Shown: positions 17,619 to 26,028 of the stretch, in pieces
How positions within the stretch are numbered: position 1 is the first letter of the stretch
How the letters are laid out: each line of letters opens with the position of its first letter
Source: Tessaracoccus lacteus
Lineage (GTDB): Bacteria > Actinomycetota > Actinomycetes > Propionibacteriales > Propionibacteriaceae
Direction: 5' to 3'
Assembly (NCBI RefSeq): GCF_029917005.1
Contig: NZ_CP123967.1
Location: 2,108,001-2,172,000, forward strand
Length of the DNA stretch: 64,000 nt
The notes under the pieces: generated by a model
Told to the model about the DNA's origin: nothing
What the model saw: only the letters and a program-made list of their open reading frames with translations
Database searches by the model: none
Translations under genes and position numbers: made by a program

Positions 17619-18961
17619 CCGGCGCGCAGTTCGTTGGCGATGTGCCCGATGCGCCGGCTGGCGAGGACCGAGGCGACGCTCAGAACCAGCACGGCCCCGA
17701 GCGCCGTGGTGTAGGCCAGCTGCGGCGGGTCGGCCAGCAGCAGCGCCGTATAGATCGCCCCGGCCACCGCCGTGACGACCGAGTTGCCCACCGACTCCGC
17801 GACCTGCAGCGACGACTGGTTGCGGCCCTGCTCGAAGCCGCCGGACAGCGTCATGGTCGCCACGGCGGTGCTGGGCATCGTCAGACCCATGCCGATGCCG
17901 CCGACGACCCACCCCAGCAGCCCCGCGACCAGCGGGATCTGCACGTTCCACGCGAACACGGTGAGCCAGCCGATGCCGAGCGCCGAGAGCAGCGCTCCGG
18001 CCGTCACGAACCCGTCGCGGCTGAGCGGTACCCAGCCCTGGGCCTGCAGCCAGGAGCCGACGAACCAGCCGAGCGAGCCGACGGTGAGCGCGAACCCCAC
18101 CTCCAACGGGGACAGTCCGCGCAGGTCCTGCAGCACGACGAGAAGGATCGTCTCCGCGGCGAAGAACGAGCCCGCCTGCAGCGCCCTGGTCAGCACGACC
18201 GACGGCAGGCCTGCCCCGAACCCGCGCGCCGCGGGGGCCAGGATCCGGGGCAGCCCCCAGGCGAGCAACCCCGCGCCAACCACGGCCGCGGCAACCGACC
18301 AGACCCCGAGCCCCTGCCCGGCGAGCAGGATCAGCGACGGCGCCAGCGCGACCGACGCCAGCGGGCCGACGGCCACCGCTGGAACCTCCTCCTCGTCCGG
18401 CTCGAAGGACGCCTGCACCGCCCGCACTCCCGGCAGGGTGCAGAGCACAGACACCAGAACGAGCGGGATCATGGCGGCGAACACCAGCCGCCAGCTGTGG
18501 TGCGTCAGCCAGGCTGCAAATGGCGGGCCGACGAAGGCGGGCAGCAGCCAGCAGAACGACACCAGAGCCATCGCCCGCGGGCGCTGCTCGGCCGGGAACC
18601 CGTGCGCGACCACCACCGACAGCGTGAGGTTCAGCGCGCCGGCGCCGAGGCCCTGCACCAGGCGCGCGAGCAGGATGAGCCACACGTTCGGAGCCGCCAT
18701 GCCCAGCACCAGCCCGACGAGGAACATGGCGAAGCCGACGTACATCGGCCACGCCGGTCCGCGGGTGTCGGCGACCCTGCCCGCCACGACGGTGGCGACC
18801 AGCATCCCCGTGACGATCGTCGTGAACGCCCACGGATAGAGTTGCGCTGCGCCGAAGTGGTTCATGATCGTCGGCAGCGCCGTGGCCAGTCCGATGGTCT
18901 GGAAAGCGGCGGCCAGCACGGCAAGCATGATGCCGACGATCAGCGCTGTGCGTTGCTGCAT
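17615..18961 (-). CDS. MFS transporter, drug:H+ antiporter type
   Basis: 448 aa with about 12-14 hydrophobic segments. The motif-A-like loop GRVADTRGPAWPMYVG after helix 2 and the ARLVQGLGAGAL segment (motif B region) place it in the major facilitator superfamily, closest to drug efflux antiporters. A central cytoplasmic loop carries an acidic patch, SFEPDEEEVPAV. The ATG at 18961 is preceded by GGGAGG 6 nt upstream; the frame open upstream is not used. The substrate is unknown. Confidence 0.9.
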   Translation of the reverse strand: MQQRTALIVGIMLAVLAAAFQTIGLATALPTIMNHFGAAQLYPWAFTTIVTGMLVATVVAGRVADTRGPAWPMYVGFAMFLVGLVLGMAAPNVWLILLARLVQGLGAGALNLTLSVVVAHGFPAEQRPRAMALVSFCWLLPAFVGPPFAAWLTHHSWRLVFAAMIPLVLVSVLCTLPGVRAVQASFEPDEEEVPAVAVGPLASVALAPSLILLAGQGLGVWSVAAAVVGAGLLAWGLPRILAPAARGFGAGLPSVVLTRALQAGSFFAAETILLVVLQDLRGLSPLEVGFALTVGSLGWFVGSWLQAQGWVPLSRDGFVTAGALLSALGIGWLTVFAWNVQIPLVAGLLGWVVGGIGMGLTMPSTAVATMTLSGGFEQGRNQSSLQVAESVGNSVVTAVAGAIYTALLLADPPQLAYTTALGAVLVLSVASVLASRRIGHIANELRAG

Positions 18962-19016
18962 GAGCCAGCCTCCCTTTCCAGCCGCGGCGCCTTCACCGCG
19001 CGTACACTTCGGTGTT

Positions 19017-19259
19017 ATGAGTGAACTGGCCCCCGGCTCCCAGACAGTCCTCGACGAGCGCACTGAGCTGTTCGAGGACGGCGATCAGGATCGCTTCTCG
19101 CACTACGTCCCGAAGGACAAACTCGTCGCCGCCATGGTCAACGGGACCCCCGTGGTCGCCCTCTGCGGCAAGGTCTGGGTGCCCACGAAGAACCCGGAGA
19201 AGTATCCCGTCTGCCCGGAGTGCAAAGAGATCTGGCAGTCCCTGCACCCCGGGAAGTAA
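19017..19259 (+). CDS. DUF3039 family small zinc-binding-like protein
   Basis: 80 aa, actinobacterial DUF3039. The C-terminal half holds ALCGKVWVPTKNP and CPECKEIW; with H24 these three Cys could bind a metal. TACACT (19003-19008) lies 8 nt before the ATG, so the mRNA is leaderless or nearly so; the longer open frame upstream is a shadow of the MFS gene. The function is not known. Confidence 0.88.
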   Translation: MSELAPGSQTVLDERTELFEDGDQDRFSHYVPKDKLVAAMVNGTPVVALCGKVWVPTKNPEKYPVCPECKEIWQSLHPGK

Positions 19260-19271
19260 CCGGGACCCTCG

Positions 19272-20669
<1,398 letters not shown>

Positions 20670-20701
20670 GGCGCCACTCTATCCGGGCGACGCGGGTCTG
20701 C

Positions 20702-21133
20702 TCAGCCGTCGAGCGATGCCAGGTGCGCCAGCGCCAGGTCGTAGCCGCCGATGCCGCAGCCGATGATGACCCCGCACGCCTTGGCTGACAGCACGGAATG
20801 CGAGCGGAACTCCTCGCGCGCGTGGACGTTGGAGATGTGCACCTCGACGTAGCGGCCGACCAGGGCGGCCGCGTCGGCGACAGCGTAGGAGTAGTGCGTC
20901 CAGGCTCCGGCGTTCAGGACGGCGTCGGCGCCGGCATCGGCCGCCTCGTGCAGCCAGCCGATGAACTCGCCCTCGTGGTCACTCTGGCGGACCTCGACGT
21001 CGAGCCCGAGCCGTGCTCCGGTCTCGACGAGGTGGTCGGCGAGCTGGGCATGCGTGGTGGCGCCGTAGATCTCGGGCTGGCGGGTGCCCAGCCTGCCGAG
21101 GTTCGGGCCGTTGAGGACGAGGACGCGGCGCAT
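20702..21133 (-). CDS. aroQ: Type II 3-dehydroquinate dehydratase
   Basis: 143 aa, the dodecameric type II enzyme of the shikimate pathway (dehydroquinate to dehydroshikimate). The catalytic tyrosine Y23 and flexible-loop arginine are in [23 protein letters not shown] binds substrate (T where many have F/L), and the general acid His is in [11 protein letters not shown]. The ATG starts one base after the SIS gene stop, so the two are translationally coupled. No other aro gene is nearby. Confidence 0.95.
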   Translation of the reverse strand: MRRVLVLNGPNLGRLGTRQPEIYGATTHAQLADHLVETGARLGLDVEVRQSDHEGEFIGWLHEAADAGADAVLNAGAWTHYSYAVADAAALVGRYVEVHISNVHAREEFRSHSVLSAKACGVIIGCGIGGYDLALAHLASLDG

Positions 21134-21134
21134 G

Positions 21135-22139
21135 TCAGCTGAGCCCGATCTCGAGGTAGGCGGCCCCGTACAGGCCGCGCTGCAGGAGCGTGACGTAGCG
21201 CTCGATGGCCGTGGCCTCGAGCTCCTCCGGCCCGGAGCTGATGCGGGTCACGCGCACGCCGACAGACTCCGCCTGGCGGATCAGACCGGCCGCGGTATCG
21301 CGCAGCCTGCCCGGCAGCAGTTCGTCGTCGAGCATGACCAGCGCGGGCCGCACGTCGGCGCCGTCGTCGACCGGGTCGGCGAACAGATCACGCTCGGGGA
21401 TGGCGCGGAGCAGGCCGCTGAGCTCGGAGGCGTCGGCGGCGAGGGCCGGGCGTCCGCTGGCGCGCCGGCAGGCCTCGGCGATGCGCCGGGAAGCGCGGGC
21501 CGCCAGCACCGTGCCGCCCCAGACCAGGGGCAGCGAATCGGCGAGTTCGAGTGCGAGCGCCTTTCCGGGGTTCTCCGACAGGTCGCTGGAGGGGCCGCAG
21601 ATCTCCGCGACCAGGTCGGCGGCCTCCGCCACCTGCTCGGGGTGCACGACCGGTCCGAGCCCGAGCCCGCCGAGCTGCGCGAGCACGGCGACGGCGGCGG
21701 CCATCGGGTCGGAATCGAGCGTCGGGATCAGGGAGGCCCCGGAGAAGCCGGCGATCGCGCCGGCCAGCGCCGAATCCTCGGGCGCCGCGACGATGAGGGA
21801 CGCGCCGCGGCGGGCGGCCTCGCCCGCGCACTGCAGGACCCACTCGGGCGAGTCATGATCGCCGAGGACGACGGCGAGGTCGAGGGGGCCCACCCACGCG
21901 GGTAGGCCGGGGCCGGGCCACGCCATGAACGGGACGGGGCAGGCCGGCTCGAGGACAGCGCGGACGAGCCGGGCTTCCGTGCCGAGCACGAGGATGCCGC
22001 GCGGCCTGTCGGCGCGGTCGAGGTGGCCGATGGGCCGGGTCTGGGCGGCGCGGCGGATGCGTGCGCCGGCGGTGGCGAGCCAGCGCAGCGTCTCGCTGTC
22101 GGTCAACTCGGGGGACTCAAGTCGGGAATCGTCGAACAT
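21135..22139 (-). CDS. SIS-domain protein, bifunctional phosphoglucose/phosphomannose isomerase-like
   Basis: 334 aa. Alternating alpha/beta sequence with Ala/Gly-rich segments, no signal peptide and no membrane helix. It sits between Trm112 and ahcY, where actinobacteria carry a SIS-fold protein related to archaeal phosphoglucose/phosphomannose isomerases (the Rv3256c position in M. tuberculosis). [20 protein letters not shown] near 200-220 fits the SIS C-terminal half. The catalytic residues of a true isomerase are not obvious to me, so activity is uncertain; context (next to manB) supports sugar phosphates. Confidence 0.7.
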   Translation of the reverse strand: MFDDSRLESPELTDSETLRWLATAGARIRRAAQTRPIGHLDRADRPRGILVLGTEARLVRAVLEPACPVPFMAWPGPGLPAWVGPLDLAVVLGDHDSPEWVLQCAGEAARRGASLIVAAPEDSALAGAIAGFSGASLIPTLDSDPMAAAVAVLAQLGGLGLGPVVHPEQVAEAADLVAEICGPSSDLSENPGKALALELADSLPLVWGGTVLAARASRRIAEACRRASGRPALAADASELSGLLRAIPERDLFADPVDDGADVRPALVMLDDELLPGRLRDTAAGLIRQAESVGVRVTRISSGPEELEATAIERYVTLLQRGLYGAAYLEIGLS

Positions 22140-22149
22140 CGGTTACGTC

Positions 22150-22341
22150 TCAGAGCGTGGAGCGGGCCTGGTCGATCAGGAGCACGGGGATCTGGTCACG
22201 CACGGGGTACGCGAGGCCGCACGCCTGGTTGGTGCAGATCAGCTCTTTCGCGTCGTAGTCGACTGCGAACTTCGCGTGGCAGGACGGGCATGCCGCGATC
22301 GCAAGAAATTCGGGCGATAGCTTGAGGGCTTCGTCGGCCAT
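22150..22341 (-). CDS. Trm112 family zinc-binding protein
   Basis: 63 aa. Four cysteines in two pairs (C18/C21 in ACPSCHAKF, C36/C41 in CTNQACGLAYPVRDQIPVLL) match the Trm112/YcaR zinc-binding fold. In eukaryotes Trm112 activates methyltransferases; bacterial members are small stand-alone proteins of less certain role. A clear AAGGAG (22349-22354) lies 7 nt before the ATG, so unlike its neighbours it is translated from a leadered or internal message. It is followed closely by the SIS gene. Confidence 0.9.
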   Translation of the reverse strand: MADEALKLSPEFLAIAACPSCHAKFAVDYDAKELICTNQACGLAYPVRDQIPVLLIDQARSTL

Positions 22342-22400
22342 GGAAATGCTCCTTGAGAGAACTGATTGAATGACTCTACCGTGTCCGGCCGGGGCCGGGC

Positions 22401-23747
22401 TCAGGCCCTGACCAGCGCGAGGACCTCGTCACGCAGCGCGCCCATGGTGGCGTCGTTGCGTGCCTCGACGTTCAGTCTGAGCAGCGGTTCGGTGTTACTG
22501 GGGCGCAGGTTGAGCCACCAGCCCTCGGCCCTGTTGCGGACCGTCAGCCCGTCACCCCACTCGACATCGCCGCGGCCGTCGAAGGCCCGCGCGACCCGCT
22601 CCTGGCAGGCCTGAGCGTCGTCGACGGTGGAGTTCAGCTCCCCCGAGCGGGAGTAGCCGTCGTAGACCGAGGCCAGCGCCGACAGCGGCTGATCGCTCTC
22701 ACGAACCAGCTCGAGAACATGCAGCGCGGCGAGCATGCCGGTGTCGGCGGACCAGAAGTCGCGGAAGTAGTAGTGGGCGGAGTGCTCCCCGCCGAAGATC
22801 GCGCCGGTGTCCGCCATCAGCGCCTTGACATAGGTGTGGCCGACGCGCGAGGTGACCACGCGGCCGCCCCGCGCCTCGACGGCCTCGGGGACACACCACG
22901 ACGTGATGGTGTTCGTGACGATGGTCGCGCCCGGCTCCTTCGCGAGTTCCGCCACGGCGATCATGGCCGTGACTACCGACGGGTCGACGACCTCGCCGCG
23001 CTCGTCGATGATGAAGCAACGGTCGGCGTCGCCGTCGAAGACCAGTGCGAGGTCGGCGCCGTGGCGGCGCACGGCCGCCTGCGCGTCGACGAGGTTCGCG
23101 GGCTCCAGCGGGTTCGCGGGATGGTTCGGGAACGTCCCGTCGAGGTCGAGGTAGAGGCCGATGATGTCCAGGTTCCGGCCGGACAGCACGGACAGCGCGG
23201 TGTGGCCGGCCATTCCGTTGCCTGCGTCGATGACGACCTTGATCTCACGGAGGCCGCGCTGGGGAACGAGGTCGCCGAGCTTGTCGGCGTAGGCGTCGAG
23301 CGCGTCGATCGTTCGGTAGCCGCCGGTGACCTCGGCGCCGATCTCGACGTTGGCGGCGCGGTCGCGGAGCCGCTCCATGAAGTCGCCTGGCACCGGACGG
23401 GCGTCGGCGAGGCAGAACTTGATGCCGTTGTACTGGACGGGGTTGTGGCTGGCGGTGAACTGGACGCCGGGCAGCGACAACCAGCCGGAGGCGAACCACA
23501 GCTCGTCGGTGGAGGCGAGGTCGATGTCGATGACGTCGGCTCCCGCGCGGCGGGCGCCGTCGATGAAGGCGAGCGAGAGCTCCCGCCCGAATGCACGCAT
23601 GTCGCGGCTCAGCACGAACTGCGTCGCGCCGGTGAGGTCGACGTACGCGGCGCCGAGGGCACGGGCACCGTCGAGGTCCCACTGCGGCGCATCGCCTGAG
23701 ACGATGCCGCGGATGTCGTTTGCCTTGAAGATTTCAGCGTCGAGCAC
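22401..23747 (-). CDS. manB: Phosphomannomutase/phosphoglucomutase
   Basis: 448 aa, alpha-D-phosphohexomutase family. It converts Man-6-P (or Glc-6-P) to the 1-phosphate, feeding ManC (29971) for GDP-mannose. The phosphoserine is S100 in TASHNPVQYNGIKF. The metal loop is FDGDADRCF, the sugar-binding loop GGEHSAHYYFRDF, and the phosphate loop RPSNTEPLLRL. The GTG start follows TAGGCT (23754-23759) by 6 nt, and the TAG of that box is the stop codon of the upstream DUF3499 gene. A second hexomutase lies at 56658. Confidence 0.95.
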   Translation of the reverse strand: MLDAEIFKANDIRGIVSGDAPQWDLDGARALGAAYVDLTGATQFVLSRDMRAFGRELSLAFIDGARRAGADVIDIDLASTDELWFASGWLSLPGVQFTASHNPVQYNGIKFCLADARPVPGDFMERLRDRAANVEIGAEVTGGYRTIDALDAYADKLGDLVPQRGLREIKVVIDAGNGMAGHTALSVLSGRNLDIIGLYLDLDGTFPNHPANPLEPANLVDAQAAVRRHGADLALVFDGDADRCFIIDERGEVVDPSVVTAMIAVAELAKEPGATIVTNTITSWCVPEAVEARGGRVVTSRVGHTYVKALMADTGAIFGGEHSAHYYFRDFWSADTGMLAALHVLELVRESDQPLSALASVYDGYSRSGELNSTVDDAQACQERVARAFDGRGDVEWGDGLTVRNRAEGWWLNLRPSNTEPLLRLNVEARNDATMGALRDEVLALVRA

Positions 23748-23756
23748 GCGCCCAGC

Positions 23757-24137
23757 CTATCGCCTGGCTCTTGGGACCGCCCCCTGCACGAGGCGGAGAT
23801 GGCCGCCGCGGCCGCCGGGCTCCGGCAGGGGGGGCAGCGGCTCCGCCGGGGGCGCGGGTTCGTCCGGCCGCAGGCCGATGGCGCGCACGGCGTCGGCGAG
23901 CGCCATCAGGTCGTCCGTGACCGGCTCGGGGGCCGCGGGGGCACCGTCGAGGGGGAGGCGGAGCACCTGCCACCCCTGGGGCACGCTCGTTCGCTCCGCG
24001 TGGCGGGGGCACAGGTCGTAGGCGCCCGGCTCCGGCGTCAGGGACAGAGGTCCGAGCACCGCGGTCGAGTCGGCATACACGAAGGTCATCGTGGCCACGG
24101 CGGGCGCGGCACACGCGGTTCGGGAGCAGGTACGCAC
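23757..24137 (-). CDS. DUF3499 family protein
   Basis: 126 aa. The N-terminus begins RTCSRTACAAPAVATMTFVY and continues to YDLCPRHAERTSVPQGW. C4, C9, C43 and H46 look like a metal site. The C-terminal third is Pro-rich and disordered. DUF3499 is an actinobacterial family usually found next to manB and a metallopeptidase-like gene, as here. Its function is unknown. The GTG at 24137 lies 6 nt after TAGGTT (24144-24149). Confidence 0.87.
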   Translation of the reverse strand: MRTCSRTACAAPAVATMTFVYADSTAVLGPLSLTPEPGAYDLCPRHAERTSVPQGWQVLRLPLDGAPAAPEPVTDDLMALADAVRAIGLRPDEPAPPAEPLPPLPEPGGRGGHLRLVQGAVPRARR

Positions 24138-24143
24138 CCAGGC

Positions 24144-24168
24144 AACCTAACGGACGCCGCACTAGAGT
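24144..24168. promoter_or_regulatory. Back-to-back leaderless promoters of DUF3499 and the zincin-like gene
   Basis: TAGGTT (minus, 24144-24149) and TAGAGT (plus, 24163-24168) are 13 bp apart, each 6 nt from its start codon. The entire intergenic region is 37 bp, so the two polymerases would exclude each other. Confidence 0.6.
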
Positions 24169-24174
24169 GGCGGC

Positions 24175-24606
24175 ATGCCACGCAGACGAGATCGACATGG
24201 ACGCGGTCTACGCGGCCCACTCGCCGCTCCGAATCCCTTCTCCGGCCGGCCCGTGCCTCTGCGGCGCCCCTCCCGCGTGGACTTCTTCAACGACTGCGTC
24301 ACCGCCGCCATGTCCGACATCGCCGCCGTCTCGCCCGACGCCCTGACCGGCATCGTCGTGGGTGTCGAGGAGGTGCCCCACCTCAACACCGCGTGGTCGG
24401 GCAACCGGGTGCCCCTGTCCGCGGCGCTGGAGCCGAGCCGCGGCCGACGCGCGCAGATCGTGATCTTCGAGCGGCCGCTCGAGCACCGCGCCACGTCCCG
24501 CTCCGACCTGAGGCAGCTGGTCCACCAGACGATCGTCGAGCAGCTAAGCGCCCTGACCGGCCGCAGCATCGAGGAACTCGGCGGCGAGCCGGAGTGGGAC
24601 GACTAG
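24175..24606 (+). CDS. Metallopeptidase-like protein (zincin fold) lacking HExxH
   Basis: 143 aa. The layout of a short basic N-terminus, FNDCVTAAMSDIAAVSPDALTG, then VEEVPHLNT and a terminal helix matches the small DUF1025-type zincin family that lies beside DUF3499/manB in actinobacteria (Rv3259 position). In catalytically competent members a HExxH helix is expected; here the helix reads LVHQTIVEQLSAL, so the second His is absent. It may be inactive or bind metal differently. TAGAGT ends 6 nt before the ATG. Confidence 0.78.
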   Translation: MPRRRDRHGRGLRGPLAAPNPFSGRPVPLRRPSRVDFFNDCVTAAMSDIAAVSPDALTGIVVGVEEVPHLNTAWSGNRVPLSAALEPSRGRRAQIVIFERPLEHRATSRSDLRQLVHQTIVEQLSALTGRSIEELGGEPEWDD

Positions 24607-24684
24607 CCCTTTCGCCTCGGACCCCGACCACCCCAGTCGTGTCCGCCACCATCCTGGCCCTGCTCCGAAAACCCCAGCCGCGCT

Positions 24685-24746
24685 CCGAAAATCGACCAGT
24701 GCCCGATTCTCCCCGGTCTACCTCCGAGAAGCGCCCAATCCCTGGC
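24685..24746 (+). repeat. Intergenic repeat, copy C
   Basis: About 62 bp in the 171-bp gap between the convergent zincin-like and DUF5719 genes. Its core (24686-24719) matches 29 of 34 bases of copy A at 41779. The rest of the gap holds nothing I recognise. Confidence 0.72.
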
Positions 24747-24777
24747 GCCGAAGACCAGCGTGGTCGCCCGCGGGGCG

Positions 24778-26028
24778 TCAGCGCAGGTTTGTGTCATAGG
24801 AGGCGTCGCGGCCGGGCTCATCGGCGACGCCGACGGTGAGCAGCGGCGCGACGATCAGCCCATTGGACGTGCCGGAGGTGATCGCGCCGACTAGTTCGCC
24901 GTCGGCCGTGACGCGCACGCGGTCCGTGTCCTCGGCGACGGGGACCGTCACGGTCATGCCGGCGCGCACGATGATCTTCGCGTCCTCGGCGCCCTCGACG
25001 TTCGCCGTGACGGTGTGCACGCCGGGGTTGCTGAGCTGGATCATCCAGCCAGGCCTGGCCGCGGAGGCCAGCGTGGCCGACGCCTCGGTCAACACGAGCG
25101 TCACGGGCGGGCCCGGCTGGTCGTCGAGCACGACCGCCGCCCCGACCTCTCCCGGGGACGTGATGCGCAGCGCCGTCGCCTCCGACCCGAGGTCGGAGCC
25201 GAGGCCCACGACGACGGTGGACAGTGCCGGGACCGTCACGTCCGCGGTGGACGCCGGCGAGTAGGTGCCTGACTCCCCCAGCGCCTGCACGGTGACGTCG
25301 ACGCGGTCCACGCCCGGATTGCTGAGCAGGAGCTTCTGGTTCTTCCCGTCGGCCGGGATGCCGGAGATGACCTGCTCCACCGCGACAGTCGTCGCCGTCG
25401 CGTAGTGCTGCTCCGAGCTGCCCTCGACCGCCCTGGCGAGCACCGCGACGCGGCCGGGCGTCGAGGTGAAGGCCACCGCCACCGGGTCCGTGCCCGCGTC
25501 GGCGGCCAGCACCGACAGCGCGACGCGCCGCGTCACGCCGGGGGCGATGGCGATGCCCCGGGCACCGACGGAGCTGATCTCGCCGTCGGGGCCGTATAGT
25601 GTCAGGTCGACGGCGGCCTCCGTCGCGTCGGTGTTCACCAGGACGAGTTCCGTGGCGGAGGGGTCGGCCACGAACAGCATCCCCGAGCTGGCGGGGGTCT
25701 CGCACGGCACCCAGGTGCGCGCGCCGGACGTGATGAGCACGCCGGCCGCCGCGTCGCCGTCGCTCCGCACGACCGTCGGGCCGTCGGTGTCCTGCGACAC
25801 GAACCCGTCGCTGGCCTCGCCCTCGGAGCCGCCGGCCTCGGCCGTGTGCAGGTCGGAGTCCGCGACCGCGAGCAGCCCGCCCGCGGGGACACAGGTCACG
25901 CGGCTGGTCTGCGGCAGCTGCACGACGTGCGTCTCCGGCCTCTGCAGCGGGGAGATGAACGACAGGCCGACGACGACGGCGACGAGCGCCACGAGCGCGA
26001 GACCGGTGAGCAGGATGCGGCGGATCAT
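24778..26028 (-). CDS. DUF5719 family membrane-anchored extracellular protein
   Basis: 416 aa. One N-terminal membrane helix (about 5-26) is followed by an all-beta extracellular region with repeated blocks of the type LSNPGVxxVxVTV (about residues 240, 350), suggesting several immunoglobulin-like or beta-sandwich domains. Two Cys (near 46 and 108) could form a disulfide. The ATG overlaps the stop of the 992-aa glycosyltransferase gene by 4 bp and follows AAGGGG, so the two proteins are made together. It is probably an exported partner of that enzyme. No enzymatic motif is visible. Confidence 0.82.
   Translation of the reverse strand: MIRRILLTGLALVALVAVVVGLSFISPLQRPETHVVQLPQTSRVTCVPAGGLLAVADSDLHTAEAGGSEGEASDGFVSQDTDGPTVVRSDGDAAAGVLITSGARTWVPCETPASSGMLFVADPSATELVLVNTDATEAAVDLTLYGPDGEISSVGARGIAIAPGVTRRVALSVLAADAGTDPVAVAFTSTPGRVAVLARAVEGSSEQHYATATTVAVEQVISGIPADGKNQKLLLSNPGVDRVDVTVQALGESGTYSPASTADVTVPALSTVVVGLGSDLGSEATALRITSPGEVGAAVVLDDQPGPPVTLVLTEASATLASAARPGWMIQLSNPGVHTVTANVEGAEDAKIIVRAGMTVTVPVAEDTDRVRVTADGELVGAITSGTSNGLIVAPLLTVGVADEPGRDASYDTNLR

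Noticed and set aside
15672-18833. A 1053-codon minus-strand open frame across the RDD, kinase and MFS genes
   Set aside because: Only its last 256 codons (RDD protein) look like protein; the rest is Arg/Gly-rich antisense of well-supported genes, a high-G+C artefact.
22385-22398. Palindrome CCGGCC-GG-GGCCGG after manB as a terminator
   Set aside because: The loop would be only 2 nt and flanking bases do not extend the stem; it may be chance in GC-rich DNA.
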